Notes: generated from the letters alone by a model not told the origin. Counted from the first letter of the stretch, positions 16,670 to 28,526 are shown. The stretch is 34,918 nt of DNA from Neobacillus citreus (GCF_018343545.2 NZ_JAGYPE020000044.1:16239-51156), one strand, 5' to 3'. Numbers and translations: made by a program.

Positions 16670-17044
16670 TTATTTTACGAGCGCTACTACTTCGATTTCA
16701 ACTAAGGCGTCTTTTGGAAGACGAGCCACTTCTACGCAGGATCTGGCTGGTTTGTGGACGGAAAAATATTCTCCATAGACTTCATTAACTTCGGCAAATT
16801 CGTCCATGTTTTTGATAAAGACAGTGGCCTTTACGACGGTTTCTAATGAAGCACCAGCTTCACTCAGAACAGCCTGCAAATTGCGGAACACTTGATGTGT
16901 CTGTTCTTTTACATCCCCTGTTACCATTGTTCCTTCAGCAGTTAACGGAATTTGTCCAGAGCTGTAGAACATATTGTTTACAATAATACCTTGCGAGTAT
17001 GGGCCGATTGCAGCCGGGGCTTGATTGGTTTGTACAACTTTCAT
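16670..17044 (-). CDS. ridA: Enamine/imine deaminase RidA (YabJ)
   Basis: RidA hydrolyses reactive 2-aminoacrylate and related enamines. In B. subtilis the gene (yabJ) is also linked to purine repression by PurR. The 124-residue protein starts [20 protein letters not shown]. It has [14 protein letters not shown], the catalytic Arg in [20 protein letters not shown], and ends VVALVK. A longer frame overlapping purR exists, but the ATG at 17044 follows GAGAGGAATATACG and is 16 bases after the purR stop. Confidence 0.96.
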   Translation of the reverse strand: MKVVQTNQAPAAIGPYSQGIIVNNMFYSSGQIPLTAEGTMVTGDVKEQTHQVFRNLQAVLSEAGASLETVVKATVFIKNMDEFAEVNEVYGEYFSVHKPARSCVEVARLPKDALVEIEVVALVK

Positions 17045-17060
17045 CGTATATTCCTCTCCT

Positions 17061-17879
17061 TTACCTATCAAAAAAGTTTCCCACTTCGACATTGATACTT
17101 TTTCCTTTAACATCTACATACGACAGCTTAACTAACGATAAGTAGTCATCCACTAACCGGTCCTCAGTTTTCTCCGCTTCGACTAAAACAGCAATCCCAG
17201 CTACGTGGCCGTTGAACTCCTCAAGCATGCTTACCATACCTAAGACTGTACCGCCCGCCTTCATAAAATCATCAACAATAAGGACATTTGCCCCTTCCTT
17301 CATGCTTCGCTTGGAAAGAACCATTGTTTGTATCCTTTTGGCTGAACCTGACACGTAATTAATACTGACAGTCGGCCCTTCCGTCACTTTGCTGTCCCTT
17401 CTGACAATTACGACCGGAACATTTAATTGACTGGCAACGGCATACGCGAGCGGTATGCCTTTTGTGGCTATTGTCATGACGACATCAATTTTTGCATCCG
17501 CATAGGCCGAAGCAATGATTCTTCCTGCCTTTTGAACCACCTGCGGACTGCCTAAAATATCAGTCAAATATAAATAGCCGCCAGGCAACAGCCGGTCAGG
17601 ACTGCCGATAAGCTGACAAAGTTCATTAATGAAAGGCTCAGCTTCTCTCTTGCTTACCTTGACGAAAAATTTAACACCGCCCGCTGCTCCTGGTACAGTT
17701 TGCAGCGTTCCGATTCCCCTTTCTTCAAGCGTCTCTTTGACAATGGCCAAATCTTCACTGATTGAGGACTTTGCCGAAGAATAACGCTCCGCAAAAAAGG
17801 TAAGCGGCACTAACTGGCGAGGATGATCGAGAAGATAACTTGTCATATCTATCAAACGTTCACTGCGGCGAAATTTCAT
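17061..17879 (-). CDS. purR: Purine operon repressor PurR
   Basis: PurR represses purine biosynthesis genes by binding PurBoxes and is released by PRPP. The 272-residue protein has an N-terminal winged helix ([20 protein letters not shown], residues 1-75). A type I phosphoribosyltransferase-like domain with the PRPP loop [13 protein letters not shown] at about 200-212 follows. The ATG at 17879 is preceded by a G-rich Shine-Dalgarno run. The neighbours purR-ridA-spoVG form the conserved operon, and a PurBox-like sequence lies just upstream. Confidence 0.97.
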   Translation of the reverse strand: MKFRRSERLIDMTSYLLDHPRQLVPLTFFAERYSSAKSSISEDLAIVKETLEERGIGTLQTVPGAAGGVKFFVKVSKREAEPFINELCQLIGSPDRLLPGGYLYLTDILGSPQVVQKAGRIIASAYADAKIDVVMTIATKGIPLAYAVASQLNVPVVIVRRDSKVTEGPTVSINYVSGSAKRIQTMVLSKRSMKEGANVLIVDDFMKAGGTVLGMVSMLEEFNGHVAGIAVLVEAEKTEDRLVDDYLSLVKLSYVDVKGKSINVEVGNFFDR

Positions 17880-17890
17880 AACAACCCCCC

Positions 17891-17903
17891 GAATCCGAAT
17901 ATT
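17891..17903 (+). promoter_or_regulatory. Possible PurBox upstream of purR
   Basis: GAATCCGAATATT matches the PurBox consensus AWWWCCGAACWWT at 11 of 13 positions. PurR is autoregulated in B. subtilis. I could not find the second, inverted box expected about 16-17 bases away, so this is tentative. Confidence 0.35.
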
Positions 17904-17933
17904 CTAATTAAAGGATACTATTATTGTGCGCCT

Positions 17934-18803
17934 TTAATCAAGCGTATGCCGTTCACCTAACATTCTTACTGCAAAAACCTGGTCACAAAATCCGCGCAGG
18001 CCATTATAAATGCGATGCATTCTGGAATCGTGCTGAACCAGCCCAAAAACGGTCGGACCGCTGCCGCTCATTAATACCGCATCTGCACCGAATCGTTTCA
18101 TTTGGTCTTTTATTTGTGCTACCTCTGGATGAAGGTGTAAAGTTACTTCCTCTAGCACGTTGCCAACATGCTGGCATACCTTGTGATAGTCATTTTGCCC
18201 AATGGCATTGATCATTTCGTTGATATTTGGGTGGGTGATTCCATTTACATCCAAACGCCGATATACCTCAGCAGTTGAGACACCGATGAACGGCTTGGCC
18301 AAAATAACCCAGCATGTCGGCGGCGCTGGCAGTTCGGTGATAAATTCCCCTCTGCCCTTTGCCAGCGCTGTCCCACCGTACACACAAAAGGAGACGTCTG
18401 AACCAATTTCACTGCCAAGCTCGGCCAGTTCATCCAACGTCAGTCCAAGATTCCATAGCTTGTTAAGACCCCTTAAAGCTGCTGCTGCGTCGCTGCTTCC
18501 CCCTGCCAAGCCAGCCGCAACGGGGATTGTTTTTTCAATGGAGATTGATACACCCTTCTTTACATTAAAACGGTTTTTTAGCAGCAGTGCAGCCTGGTAG
18601 GCTAAATTACGCTGGTCATCAGGCACGTACCGATTATGAGAAAGAATATGTATTTTATCCTCCTGTAACAAGGAAAGTTCAACCCGGTCGGCTAAATCAA
18701 TGGTGGTCATAATCATTTCAACCTCATGATATCCATCGGGCCGTTTATGTAAAACATCCAGTGCTAAATTAATTTTAGCCGGTGCTTTAACTAAAAGCTT
18801 CAC
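17934..18803 (-). CDS. ispE: 4-diphosphocytidyl-2-C-methyl-D-erythritol kinase IspE
   Basis: IspE phosphorylates CDP-methylerythritol in the MEP pathway for isoprenoid precursors. The 289-residue GHMP kinase has the N-terminal [23 protein letters not shown], the ATP loop [17 protein letters not shown] at about 93-109, and the C-terminal [13 protein letters not shown]. The start is GTG at 18803 with AGGTGG upstream. It is separated from purR by only 54 bases. An AT-rich -10-like TAAAAT with a preceding TG (18888-18893) may drive it. Confidence 0.97.
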   Translation of the reverse strand: MKLLVKAPAKINLALDVLHKRPDGYHEVEMIMTTIDLADRVELSLLQEDKIHILSHNRYVPDDQRNLAYQAALLLKNRFNVKKGVSISIEKTIPVAAGLAGGSSDAAAALRGLNKLWNLGLTLDELAELGSEIGSDVSFCVYGGTALAKGRGEFITELPAPPTCWVILAKPFIGVSTAEVYRRLDVNGITHPNINEMINAIGQNDYHKVCQHVGNVLEEVTLHLHPEVAQIKDQMKRFGADAVLMSGSGPTVFGLVQHDSRMHRIYNGLRGFCDQVFAVRMLGERHTLD

Positions 18804-18983
18804 GCTCGTCCACCTACTTTTACAAATATCCTAAGAGACAGGCTCCTTTTGCCTGCATTCCTGCTTTCCGAGTCCATATATTGTCCTATTTTACCACAAA
18901 ACGACAATTGTAAGACGTGAATCCTATCAAATTTTATATTTTATCATAGTTTTGCTAAGAAAAAAGTGATATTTTTAGCCAAG

Positions 18984-19013
18984 AAAAAAGCCGGAGGAGA
19001 TCCTCCGGCTTTG
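18984..19013 (-). terminator. sspF terminator
   Basis: GCCGGAGG and CCTCCGGC pair around AGAT, with A and T runs on the flanks giving a strong T tract on the minus strand. It lies 46 bases past the sspF stop. Confidence 0.9.
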
Positions 19014-19059
19014 CTGCGCGTTTAAGTGTTTAAATAAATAGCGGAAGTTCTTGTCGGAA

Positions 19060-19248
19060 TTAAGATTTATGCGAGTTCCTGTTGGTTAATTGCTGCTGGG
19101 CAAGCTCGATGGCCCGCTTTACCATGTTCCCTGCATCTTTTGCCCGGATGCCGCCCCAGCCCTCTTTTTGGACAACATCGTAAAATCCAAGTTCTTTTGC
19201 TAATTCTTCTTTAAAGCGTTCGGACATCATTCCTCTTCTTCTGCCCAT
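19060..19248 (-). CDS. sspF: Small acid-soluble spore protein SspF (alpha/beta-type SASP)
   Basis: SspF is a minor alpha/beta-type spore protein that coats and protects spore DNA. The 62-residue product starts [20 protein letters not shown] and has the family core [20 protein letters not shown] followed by [12 protein letters not shown]. The EGWGGIRA region corresponds to the GGXIT-type DNA-binding part of the group. It lies between veg and ispE as in B. subtilis. A sigma-G-type -10 is 32 bases upstream. Confidence 0.96.
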   Translation of the reverse strand: MGRRRGMMSERFKEELAKELGFYDVVQKEGWGGIRAKDAGNMVKRAIELAQQQLTNRNSHKS

Positions 19249-19279
19249 CTAAACAACCCCTTTCCTGTCGCAGCATTAT

Positions 19280-19286
19280 TAGTATG
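19280..19286 (-). promoter_or_regulatory. Sigma-G-type -10 of sspF
   Basis: CATACTA on the minus strand is a perfect sigma-G -10 and equals that upstream of fin. The -35 region 17-18 bases further up has no clear GHATR, so only the -10 is supported. Confidence 0.45.
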
Positions 19287-19391
19287 AGATAATTTGGGAT
19301 ATTAAATAATTTTTTAATATAGGTCTGTTGATTTCGCTCCAATCAACAGATAGAAGAATCAGCAAAGGAGATTTTTAGTTCTTTTTGAACA

Positions 19392-19418
19392 GCAAAAAGC
19401 AGTAAACCTTTGGTTTAC
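19392..19418 (-). terminator. veg terminator
   Basis: GTAAACC and GGTTTAC pair around TTT. TGCTTTTTG follows on the minus strand. It lies about 20 bases past the veg stop. A further hairpin, CTGTTGATT with AATCAACAG (about 19324-19350), follows without a T run. Confidence 0.7.
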
Positions 19419-19438
19419 CGCCATGCGTTGATTATATT

Positions 19439-19702
19439 CTAGCTTAAAGCTGCATTTCCTGCTGCCTCTTCATAGAAGGTAATTTGAACGGTTTCGGTTA
19501 AAACATCCGCATAGCTGTAGGAAACTCGTTCGAATGCATTCTCATCCTGATCCAGTTCGATGACAAAAACAGATGGGTATGTCTCTGCTAGGACACCGGA
19601 ACGTTCAATTGTTTTTCGACGTCCCCCGTTGGCCTTTAGTAACAACCTTTTCCCTAAATTGGAGTCCAGGGACTTTTTAATATCCGCTAAGGTTTTAGTC
19701 AT
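19439..19702 (-). CDS. veg: Veg protein
   Basis: Veg is a small, very highly expressed Firmicutes protein reported to stimulate biofilm formation in B. subtilis by opposing SinR. The 87-residue product starts [20 protein letters not shown], then [16 protein letters not shown] and the core [22 protein letters not shown] chose the ATG at 19702; the GTG three codons earlier is part of the Shine-Dalgarno GAGGTGG. Two tandem consensus promoters upstream match its known strong expression. Confidence 0.96.
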   Translation of the reverse strand: MTKTLADIKKSLDSNLGKRLLLKANGGRRKTIERSGVLAETYPSVFVIELDQDENAFERVSYSYADVLTETVQITFYEEAAGNAALS

Positions 19703-19723
19703 TCGGTCCACCTCACTATGTAA

Positions 19724-19794
19724 AGTATATCACGCTGACATACTTATGTCAAACAAAAATATAAATTATATCAGTCCGACAAAAAGATTGTCAA
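19724..19794 (-). promoter_or_regulatory. Tandem strong sigma-A promoters of veg
   Basis: Distal promoter, minus strand: TTGACA (19794-19789), 18 bases, TATAAT (19770-19765). Proximal promoter: TTGACA (19752-19747), 17 bases, TATACT (19729-19724). The DNA upstream is rich in A runs, as expected for a strong promoter. I see no yabG terminator between 19795 and 19945. Confidence 0.85.
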
Positions 19795-19945
19795 TATTTT
19801 TTGTTCTGTTTTTTTTGCTAAATTTCAACATTTCTAGCGTTACCTGAAATGTTTGGGAATATGTATCAAGGGAAAAAATAAACCCATTAGAGCATAGCGA
19901 AAGTAGTTTAATATTGATGACTAGCTTTTCGCCTCTCTAATAGGC

Positions 19946-20827
19946 CTATTCCTCCTCTTGAACGGGGTGATAGGGCATTCCGGTTCTGAGTACTCCCTTT
20001 GTTTCTATCCCTCCCAGTCCTTTTTCGCCTGTAAGTGTATTTCTCAGCACTTCCCAAACGTTGATTCTTTCCATAAAAGGGGTAAAACTGATTTTGGCGA
20101 CGATATAGACCGGGTCAAGAGCGTGAATGTTGATCCTAGATGGGGAGCTGGCAAAGTTTGCGCCGGCATGAATAAGCGATTCAAAATGAGATTGGCATGC
20201 GCCCGCAAAGATGACAAGCTGGTCCAAATGGGGCACTTTCCTTCGCGCTTCCCTAACCGTTTCCACAAAGTGTTTAGAATGGCGGTACGCATTGATATCG
20301 GTCATCTTCCCTTTTGCTTTTGAATAAGCATCATGTCCGGTGATAACGAGAATATCGGGACGATAATAGTCCATGTAGCCGCCAATTTTCGCAGGCATCT
20401 CTTTTTCATTGCAATGAATCCCTAAAACAGGAACACCGATTTTTTCATATAAGGCCATGCATTTTTTTAAATAGGCAGGGTCGCCATCTAGGTGAAGGAC
20501 TTTTCCGGGGATTTGAAAATAGCTGCTCGGCTTTACATAGCCGCTGGTGGCTTCGTATTCCTGCCTCTCCCTCAATAAATCGACATCCTGTGTAAAAAGC
20601 CTTAAGGATTGCTCCTCGAGCGTCCGGTACTCCTTCGTGAGCTTTAGCCGCTCATTTGGATTGATTACCATCAAATCTTGATATGGGGCATCTGCCACTA
20701 GGCGAAAATCCTCGCCATAGAGGATCACCACTGTCTGGCCACTAATTTTTTGTATATCGATAACTCGAAAGAGAATATCGCAATTATATGAACGTCTGCC
20801 GACAATATCATTTATTTTTATATCCAC
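19946..20827 (-). CDS. yabG: Sporulation-specific protease YabG
   Basis: YabG is a protease made in the mother cell that trims several coat proteins during coat maturation. The protein (about 293 residues) carries ILVITGHDAYSKAKG and the strongly conserved stretch HLDQLVIFAGACQSHFE. ASSPSRINIHALDPVYI and the C-terminal EKGLGGIETKG follow. The active-site residues are probably within GHDAYS and GACQSHFE, but I infer that. Of two GTG codons I prefer the one at 20827, eight bases after GGAG; the earlier one at 20836 overlaps that GGAG. A perfect sigma-K -10 stands upstream. Confidence 0.95.
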   Translation of the reverse strand: MDIKINDIVGRRSYNCDILFRVIDIQKISGQTVVILYGEDFRLVADAPYQDLMVINPNERLKLTKEYRTLEEQSLRLFTQDVDLLRERQEYEATSGYVKPSSYFQIPGKVLHLDGDPAYLKKCMALYEKIGVPVLGIHCNEKEMPAKIGGYMDYYRPDILVITGHDAYSKAKGKMTDINAYRHSKHFVETVREARRKVPHLDQLVIFAGACQSHFESLIHAGANFASSPSRINIHALDPVYIVAKISFTPFMERINVWEVLRNTLTGEKGLGGIETKGVLRTGMPYHPVQEEE

Positions 20828-20879
20828 TGTCGTCACTCCAATAAGACCGCAGGTAAGGCCTTCAAATAAGGTTCTTTGA

Positions 20880-20908
20880 TAGGCTATGCATGGGTAGTTG
20901 TCCTTGTG
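20880..20908 (-). promoter_or_regulatory. Sigma-K promoter of yabG
   Basis: On the minus strand, CAC (20908-20906), 17 bases, then CATAGCCTA (20888-20880). This is a full match to the sigma-K pattern AC and CATANNNTA. yabG is a known sigma-K gene. Confidence 0.75.
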
Positions 20909-20912
20909 AAAA

Positions 20913-22366
<1,454 letters not shown>

Positions 22367-22511
22367 TTTTCCTCCAAAAAAAAATAAAATTGAAAAAAAG
22401 TTGAAACATTTTTGTAATGTCCATCGTCTATATTAGCGAAACCATTCATAAACTTTAGTAATCATTTGCTTAAGAGTTCGTTGTTAAGTATAAAGAAATT
22501 TTAAGAAAAAG

Positions 22512-22536
22512 TAAAAAAGCAGGGGTTTCCCCCTGC
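22512..22536 (-). terminator. yabE terminator
   Basis: GCAGGGG and CCCCTGC pair around a four-base loop. TTTTTTAC follows on the minus strand. It starts 11 bases past the yabE stop. Confidence 0.9.
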
Positions 22537-22547
22537 CGCAAAATGAA

Positions 22548-23729
22548 TTACTGCATTATCGTAATTTTTACTTTTTTACGTCCCCATCGATATGCATCAG
22601 CTTTTGTGGGCATAAATACGTCAATTATATACCCTTTTATGGCCCCGCCAGTATCGGCAGCAACCGCATAGCCATAGCCTTCGACATAAACCTTCGTGCC
22701 AAGCGGAATGATATTTGGATCAACGGCAATTATTTTAGCGTCCGGATTAGAGCGCAAATTAAAACCAGTTGCAGTCCTTCCTGAACAGCCATTACAATAG
22801 GCTGTATACGCTGTAGACGACACATAAAGCTCTTTTCCTGCAGGTGCCTCACCGCGGGATACTTGAAGGGCTAAATCCTTCGTGCCAACAGCGACAACCC
22901 TATCCTGTTTTGCTGTAACCATCTGCTCATTGATTAACTTCCTTGATACCTCTTTACCATTTTCGATTAGGACTTCATATTGTTTCGAAACGAGCCCTTT
23001 TTTACCTTGAGAGATGGTCTGTTCTTTCCCTTTCTCAAGGCTGTCATCCCTCTTAGTAACCACGGCAAATTCAACAGGTTCTTCCACTACATCGGTGACT
23101 TTTTCTACACGAATGACGTTAACAACACCATTCTCTGCTATGGTTTCTGTTAATGGCGGTTCAACTCGGTCTAAATCATTTAGTTTAGTGCCCTGCTGCG
23201 TTAAAAAGTCAGCGACCGTAGTCGAAGTGGACCAGACTGCTTGCTCTTTTCCGCCGTCAATGAAAGTCAGATGATAGGCCTCAGTGACGCCGATTTTCAT
23301 CTTATTTTTGATTGCCGTTTGCGGTCCGGGTGAAACTTTATCATGCTCGTTTAAAACAATATGTTGTTCTTTCAAAGCCTCCGCTACAGTCTCGGCTGTA
23401 GTCCAAATCGTTTTCTTCTCGTTGTTCTTGACAATGGTAACCTGTTTCGCTTGCAGCCAGACGATATGTAGGTTTTCATTTACCTTCGTACTCGCCTTTG
23501 GATACAAGTAGTCTTGGGAGCGCATTGAAACATCCAGTTCATCCAATAATTCCTTAATGGTATCTGCATGCGTTTTGATGACCTTTTGTTCGCCATTAAG
23601 AGTAATTGCCACCGTTTTCTTTGATCCTTCATAAAAAAGAATTCCAAGAGTTGTTAGCAAAACTACGAAACTAGCAAAAGCAATGGTCAAATTCCTCGCA
23701 CTCCAAGACCGGAAAAACAGGCTTTTCAT
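22548..23729 (-). CDS. yabE: YabE: exported G5/3D-domain cell-wall protein (Rpf-like)
   Basis: YabE is related to resuscitation-promoting-factor and stationary-phase-survival proteins that act on peptidoglycan. The 393-residue product has an N-terminal membrane anchor or signal (about 12-32, NLTIAFASFVVLLTTLGILF). Three ubiquitin-like DUF348 repeats follow (about 37-205), then a G5 domain (about 210-290). A C-terminal 3D domain ends it, with ASP ligands in VDPNIIPLGTKVYVEGYG and ADTGGAIKGYIIDVF. The three Asp residues that name the domain are present. The only AGGAGG lies 23 bases before the ATG at 23729 but eight bases before an in-frame ATC at 23744, so the true start may be AUC. Confidence 0.92.
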   Translation of the reverse strand: MKSLFFRSWSARNLTIAFASFVVLLTTLGILFYEGSKKTVAITLNGEQKVIKTHADTIKELLDELDVSMRSQDYLYPKASTKVNENLHIVWLQAKQVTIVKNNEKKTIWTTAETVAEALKEQHIVLNEHDKVSPGPQTAIKNKMKIGVTEAYHLTFIDGGKEQAVWSTSTTVADFLTQQGTKLNDLDRVEPPLTETIAENGVVNVIRVEKVTDVVEEPVEFAVVTKRDDSLEKGKEQTISQGKKGLVSKQYEVLIENGKEVSRKLINEQMVTAKQDRVVAVGTKDLALQVSRGEAPAGKELYVSSTAYTAYCNGCSGRTATGFNLRSNPDAKIIAVDPNIIPLGTKVYVEGYGYAVAADTGGAIKGYIIDVFMPTKADAYRWGRKKVKITIMQ

Positions 23730-23771
23730 GTTTTTGAATACGATGAAAAACGCCTCCTTTTCTTATGGAGA

Positions 23772-23800
23772 TATAGTGAAACCATGCCGCCGGCTGTCAA
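23772..23800 (-). promoter_or_regulatory. Candidate sigma-A promoter of yabE
   Basis: On the minus strand, TTGACA (23800-23795), 17 bases, then ACTATA (23777-23772), with TATATC as the alternative -10 two bases on. B. subtilis yabE also has ECF-sigma promoters; I did not find a clear one here. The rest of the 237-base gap to tatD shows nothing I recognise. Confidence 0.4.
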
Positions 23801-23966
23801 CCCTTGCATACCCTGAGAACATATTCCTAATTATGCACATAACTGGAAATTTTGCAAAGGAAAACTTATCGACACGGTTATCCTATGTTGAAAAGGAGAC
23901 GTGTAGAACTTTTAGTTATCGGAAAAAATTTGGACAAGCTTCTTACTGTTTCGACAATTTCCCTTA

Positions 23967-24734
23967 TCAGTTTATGGCGAAACATTTTTTAGCATTTTGT
24001 GTCGTTGCCTCAGCTACCTCTTCGTACGTTAATCCCTTAATTTCGGCAATTTGCTCGGCTACCAGTTTCACATAACTCGGTTCATTGCGTTTCCCGCGAA
24101 ATGGATGCGGCGCCAAATACGGGCAGTCTGTTTCAATTAACAACTTATCAAGTGGAATTTCAGCGGCTACCTCTTTCGGTTTTTTGGCATTTTTAAAGGT
24201 AACAGGTCCGCCCAGCGAAATATAAAAGTTCATGTTCACACATTCCTTTGCAGTCTCCGCGCTGCCGCTAAAGCAATGCATAATCCCGCCTACCTCTGCC
24301 GCGCCTTCCTCCTTTAATATCTCAACAATATCTTGAGTTGCTTCACGGTTGTGGATGACAATCGGCAGCTTTACTTTTTTAGCCAGCCGGATTTGCCTTC
24401 TGAACACGTCCTTTTGAATGTCCTTTGGCGACTTGTCCCAATGATAATCTAATCCCATTTCTCCAATTGCGACAACTTTTGGATGGGCCGCCAACTCTTC
24501 AATCCATTTTAAATCCTCTTCCGTCATATCGATCGCATCTACCGGATGCCAGCCGACACAGGCATAAATAAACTCATAGCTTTCGGCCAATTCCATCGCT
24601 CTGGTAATGGTCGGGTGGTCAAAACCAACAACCACCATATTTGTTACTCCTGCTTCCTGGGCCCTTGAAATTACCTCTTCAAGGTCCTCGTTAAACTGTT
24701 CGGCGTTTAAATGGGCGTGTGTGTCGAATAACAT
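23967..24734 (-). CDS. TatD-family metal-dependent hydrolase (YabD)
   Basis: TatD-family proteins are amidohydrolase-fold enzymes; members act as 3'-5' nucleases or as D-aminoacyl-tRNA deacylases. The 255-residue protein shows all metal-ligand motifs: MLFDTHAHLNAEQF, IGEMGLDYHWD, VIHNREATQDI, GIMHCFSGSAETA and LIETDCPYLAPHPFRGKRNE. I chose the ATG at 24734, after GAAGGGATTTT; the frame runs 18 codons further up without family similarity. It follows metG and its terminator. The B. subtilis name is yabD; substrate specificity cannot be told from the sequence. Confidence 0.95.
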   Translation of the reverse strand: MLFDTHAHLNAEQFNEDLEEVISRAQEAGVTNMVVVGFDHPTITRAMELAESYEFIYACVGWHPVDAIDMTEEDLKWIEELAAHPKVVAIGEMGLDYHWDKSPKDIQKDVFRRQIRLAKKVKLPIVIHNREATQDIVEILKEEGAAEVGGIMHCFSGSAETAKECVNMNFYISLGGPVTFKNAKKPKEVAAEIPLDKLLIETDCPYLAPHPFRGKRNEPSYVKLVAEQIAEIKGLTYEEVAEATTQNAKKCFAIN

Positions 24735-24789
24735 AAAATCCCTTCTTTCCTTTTTCTCCAACATTTTACTCCTCTTCAGCTTAAACACG

Positions 24790-24836
24790 AAAAAAGGGAA
24801 ATTTCCACGAAATTTGTTTCACGTGGAACATTTCCC
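24790..24836 (-). terminator. metG terminator, built on a parS palindrome
   Basis: GGGAAATTTCCACG (24796-24809) pairs with CGTGGAACATTTCCC (24822-24836), giving 14 pairs with one bulged C. Six T follow on the minus strand. It lies nine bases past the metG stop. Confidence 0.88.
24815..24830. other. parS site (Spo0J/ParB binding)
   Basis: TGTTTCACGTGGAACA reads TGTTCCACGTGAAACA on the other strand. That is a perfect match to the Bacillus parS consensus TGTTNCACGTGAAACA bound by Spo0J (ParB) for origin segregation. Spo0J loads here and spreads along DNA to recruit SMC. The position, inside the metG-yabD junction close to the replication origin, fits a parS reported near 4 degrees in B. subtilis as I recall. 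Confidence 0.92.
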
Positions 24837-24845
24837 CATTTATTT

Positions 24846-26831
<1,986 letters not shown>

Positions 26832-26882
26832 TTAATCCCCATCTAAACATTATTGCCCTTTTTTATTGGTCTCTAACATCAA

Positions 26883-26911
26883 AATATACCGAAAATTACG
26901 TTTTTGTGCAA
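26883..26911 (-). promoter_or_regulatory. Sigma-A promoter of metG
   Basis: On the minus strand, TTGCAC (26911-26906), 17 bases, then TATATT (26888-26883). It gives a short leader of about 75 bases. Confidence 0.65.
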
Positions 26912-27025
26912 GAAACGGCATTTCGATGAATTCCATTTTTTAAAAATTTTTTCCAAAACACACCCATAAAATCCCCACAAACTACGAAACTTATTTTTGA
27001 AATTAAGATAGGATTTTGTAGAATT

Positions 27026-27041
27026 TTGTCGAATTGTCGAA
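27026..27041 (+). promoter_or_regulatory. Two perfect tandem Spo0A boxes between metG and abrB
   Basis: TTGTCGAA occurs twice back to back (27026-27033 and 27034-27041). Each contains the Spo0A core TGTCGAA. They lie about 140 bases upstream of the abrB -35 and about 115 bases upstream of the metG -35, so their target is unclear. Confidence 0.6.
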
Positions 27042-27177
27042 TTTATGTCCAATGACTAATATTAGTTATCTATAATGTTAATGATAGTAATTATTAAATA
27101 GAAATTCAAAAATCCCTTATTAAATCAGTCTTTTGCGAATGGGTAAAAATTCCTTATTATTTTTCAAAATTAAATAA

Positions 27178-27239
27178 TTGACGAATTTGGGAAACGCTGG
27201 TATTATGAATATATGAAATTTTTGTCGAATAATGACGAA
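27178..27239 (+). promoter_or_regulatory. abrB promoter with downstream Spo0A boxes
   Basis: TTGACG (27178-27183), 17 bases, then TATTAT (27201-27206). Just after the expected start site lie TGTCGAA (27223-27229) and TGACGAA (27233-27239), ten bases apart. In B. subtilis Spo0A~P represses abrB through boxes placed in just this way. With the tandem boxes and the metG promoter, this accounts for the 484-base divergent gap. Confidence 0.8.
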
Positions 27240-27288
27240 TTATAAAAGAAAAAAATAATTGTTTAATAGTGAGAGGAGATTACAAAAA

Positions 27289-27573
27289 ATGAAATCTACT
27301 GGTATCGTTCGTAAGGTTGATGAATTAGGCCGCGTGGTTATTCCGATCGAATTAAGACGTACACTTGGAATTGCTGAAAAGGATGCTCTTGAAATCTATG
27401 TTGATGATGACCGCATTATTTTAAAGAAATACAAGCCAAATATGACTTGCCAAATCACTGGTGAGGTTTCTGATGATAATCTTGCTCTTGCAGGCGGAAA
27501 GTTAATCCTAAGCCGCGAAGGTGCAGAGCAGTTAATCAAGGAAATCCAAAGCAACTTTGAAGTAGTAAAATAA
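27289..27573 (+). CDS. abrB: Transition-state regulator AbrB
   Basis: AbrB represses many stationary-phase and sporulation genes during growth. The 94-residue protein starts MKSTGIVRKVDELGRVVIPI, the swapped-hairpin DNA-binding domain that SpoVT shares. ALEIYVDDDRIILKKYKPNM and the conserved Cys in MTCQITGEVS follow. I chose the ATG at 27289 after GAGGAG; the frame is open ten codons further but the family starts here. It is the only gene on the plus strand. Likely targets within this window include spoVG. Confidence 0.98.
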   Translation: MKSTGIVRKVDELGRVVIPIELRRTLGIAEKDALEIYVDDDRIILKKYKPNMTCQITGEVSDDNLALAGGKLILSREGAEQLIKEIQSNFEVVK

Positions 27574-27618
27574 GAAGAATTCCTTGCCAAAGGTAATCTC
27601 TTCTTTTATAAATAGACC

Positions 27619-27649
27619 AAGAGGCTGACATTTTTGTCAGCCTCTTTTT
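27619..27649 (+). terminator. abrB terminator
   Basis: AGAGGCTGACA and TGTCAGCCTCT pair perfectly over 11 bases, followed by a plus-strand T run. The rsmI stop codon overlaps that T run from the other strand, so the two genes converge with almost no space. Confidence 0.92.
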
Positions 27650-28526
27650 ATGGTTCAATATGATATGCCTGGTAAACGTCCCGTTTATGTAATCCCCTGT
27701 CCTTCGCCGTTTGTTTAATGGCGTCTTTAGAGGACATATCTTTGTCAGTTATGTAGTGCCCGACATGCTCTTCAATCGTTAACTGCTCCCACCAAGCGGC
27801 CTCTTCGGGCTCCGGTAATTCGCTGGTTCCTTCAACGATGACGCAGAATTCCCCGCGGATCTCCTCTTCATTAGCCCATTGCAGGGCTTCTTCGAGATTC
27901 CCCCTGATGAATTCCTCAAACTTTTTTGTCAGCTCCCTGCAAAGGGCGACCTTACGGCTGCCAAGGACTTCAAGCATGAGGGCTAACGTTTCCTTCAGCC
28001 TGTGCGGGGCTTCATAAAATATGATGGTAGCCGTTTGTCGCTTTAGTCCTTCTAATTGCTCCCGTTTTTCCTTTTTGCCACGGGGCAGAAACCCATAAAA
28101 ATAGAAAGGCTGGCAGACAAGGCCGGAGGCAATTAACGAAGTGATTCCCGCATTTGCTCCCGGCAGCGGAACGACCGTCAGCATTTCGGCTGTGGCTTGC
28201 ACGACAAGCTCGTAGCCAGGGTCAGAAATGGCAGGTGTACCAGCATCACTCACTAAGGCAATTTTGGCGCCATCATTTAACCTTTGAATCAGCTTTTCCC
28301 CGCTCGTTTCTTTGTTATGTTCATGGTAGCTTACCACCGGGGTGTCAATTTCAAAGTAATTCAACAGTTTTTTTGTATTTCTTGTATCCTCAGCGGCAAT
28401 CAGGTCTGCCTCTTTTAATATCCGTACCGCGCGAAAGCTCATATCCTCCAGATTTCCAATCGGGGTTGGAACCAAATAGAGAATTCCCTTATGCTCCTCA
28501 TTCGCAAAGCTCTTTTGCTGCCACAT
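27648..28526 (-). CDS. rsmI: 16S rRNA 2'-O-ribose C1402 methyltransferase RsmI
   Basis: RsmI methylates the ribose of C1402 in the 16S decoding centre. The 292-residue protein shows YLVPTPIGNLEDMSFRA, LIAAEDTRNTKKLLNYF and ALVSDAGTPAISDPGYEL, the family motifs. Four start codons stand in a row (GTG, ATG, ATG, ATG). I take the last, at 28526, preceded by AGGTG, which also gives the family length; a start at 28535 is possible. The start lies inside the end of yazA, so the genes overlap by 29 bases or more. The B. subtilis name is yabC. Confidence 0.96.
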   Translation of the reverse strand: MWQQKSFANEEHKGILYLVPTPIGNLEDMSFRAVRILKEADLIAAEDTRNTKKLLNYFEIDTPVVSYHEHNKETSGEKLIQRLNDGAKIALVSDAGTPAISDPGYELVVQATAEMLTVVPLPGANAGITSLIASGLVCQPFYFYGFLPRGKKEKREQLEGLKRQTATIIFYEAPHRLKETLALMLEVLGSRKVALCRELTKKFEEFIRGNLEEALQWANEEEIRGEFCVIVEGTSELPEPEEAAWWEQLTIEEHVGHYITDKDMSSKDAIKQTAKDRGLHKRDVYQAYHIEP

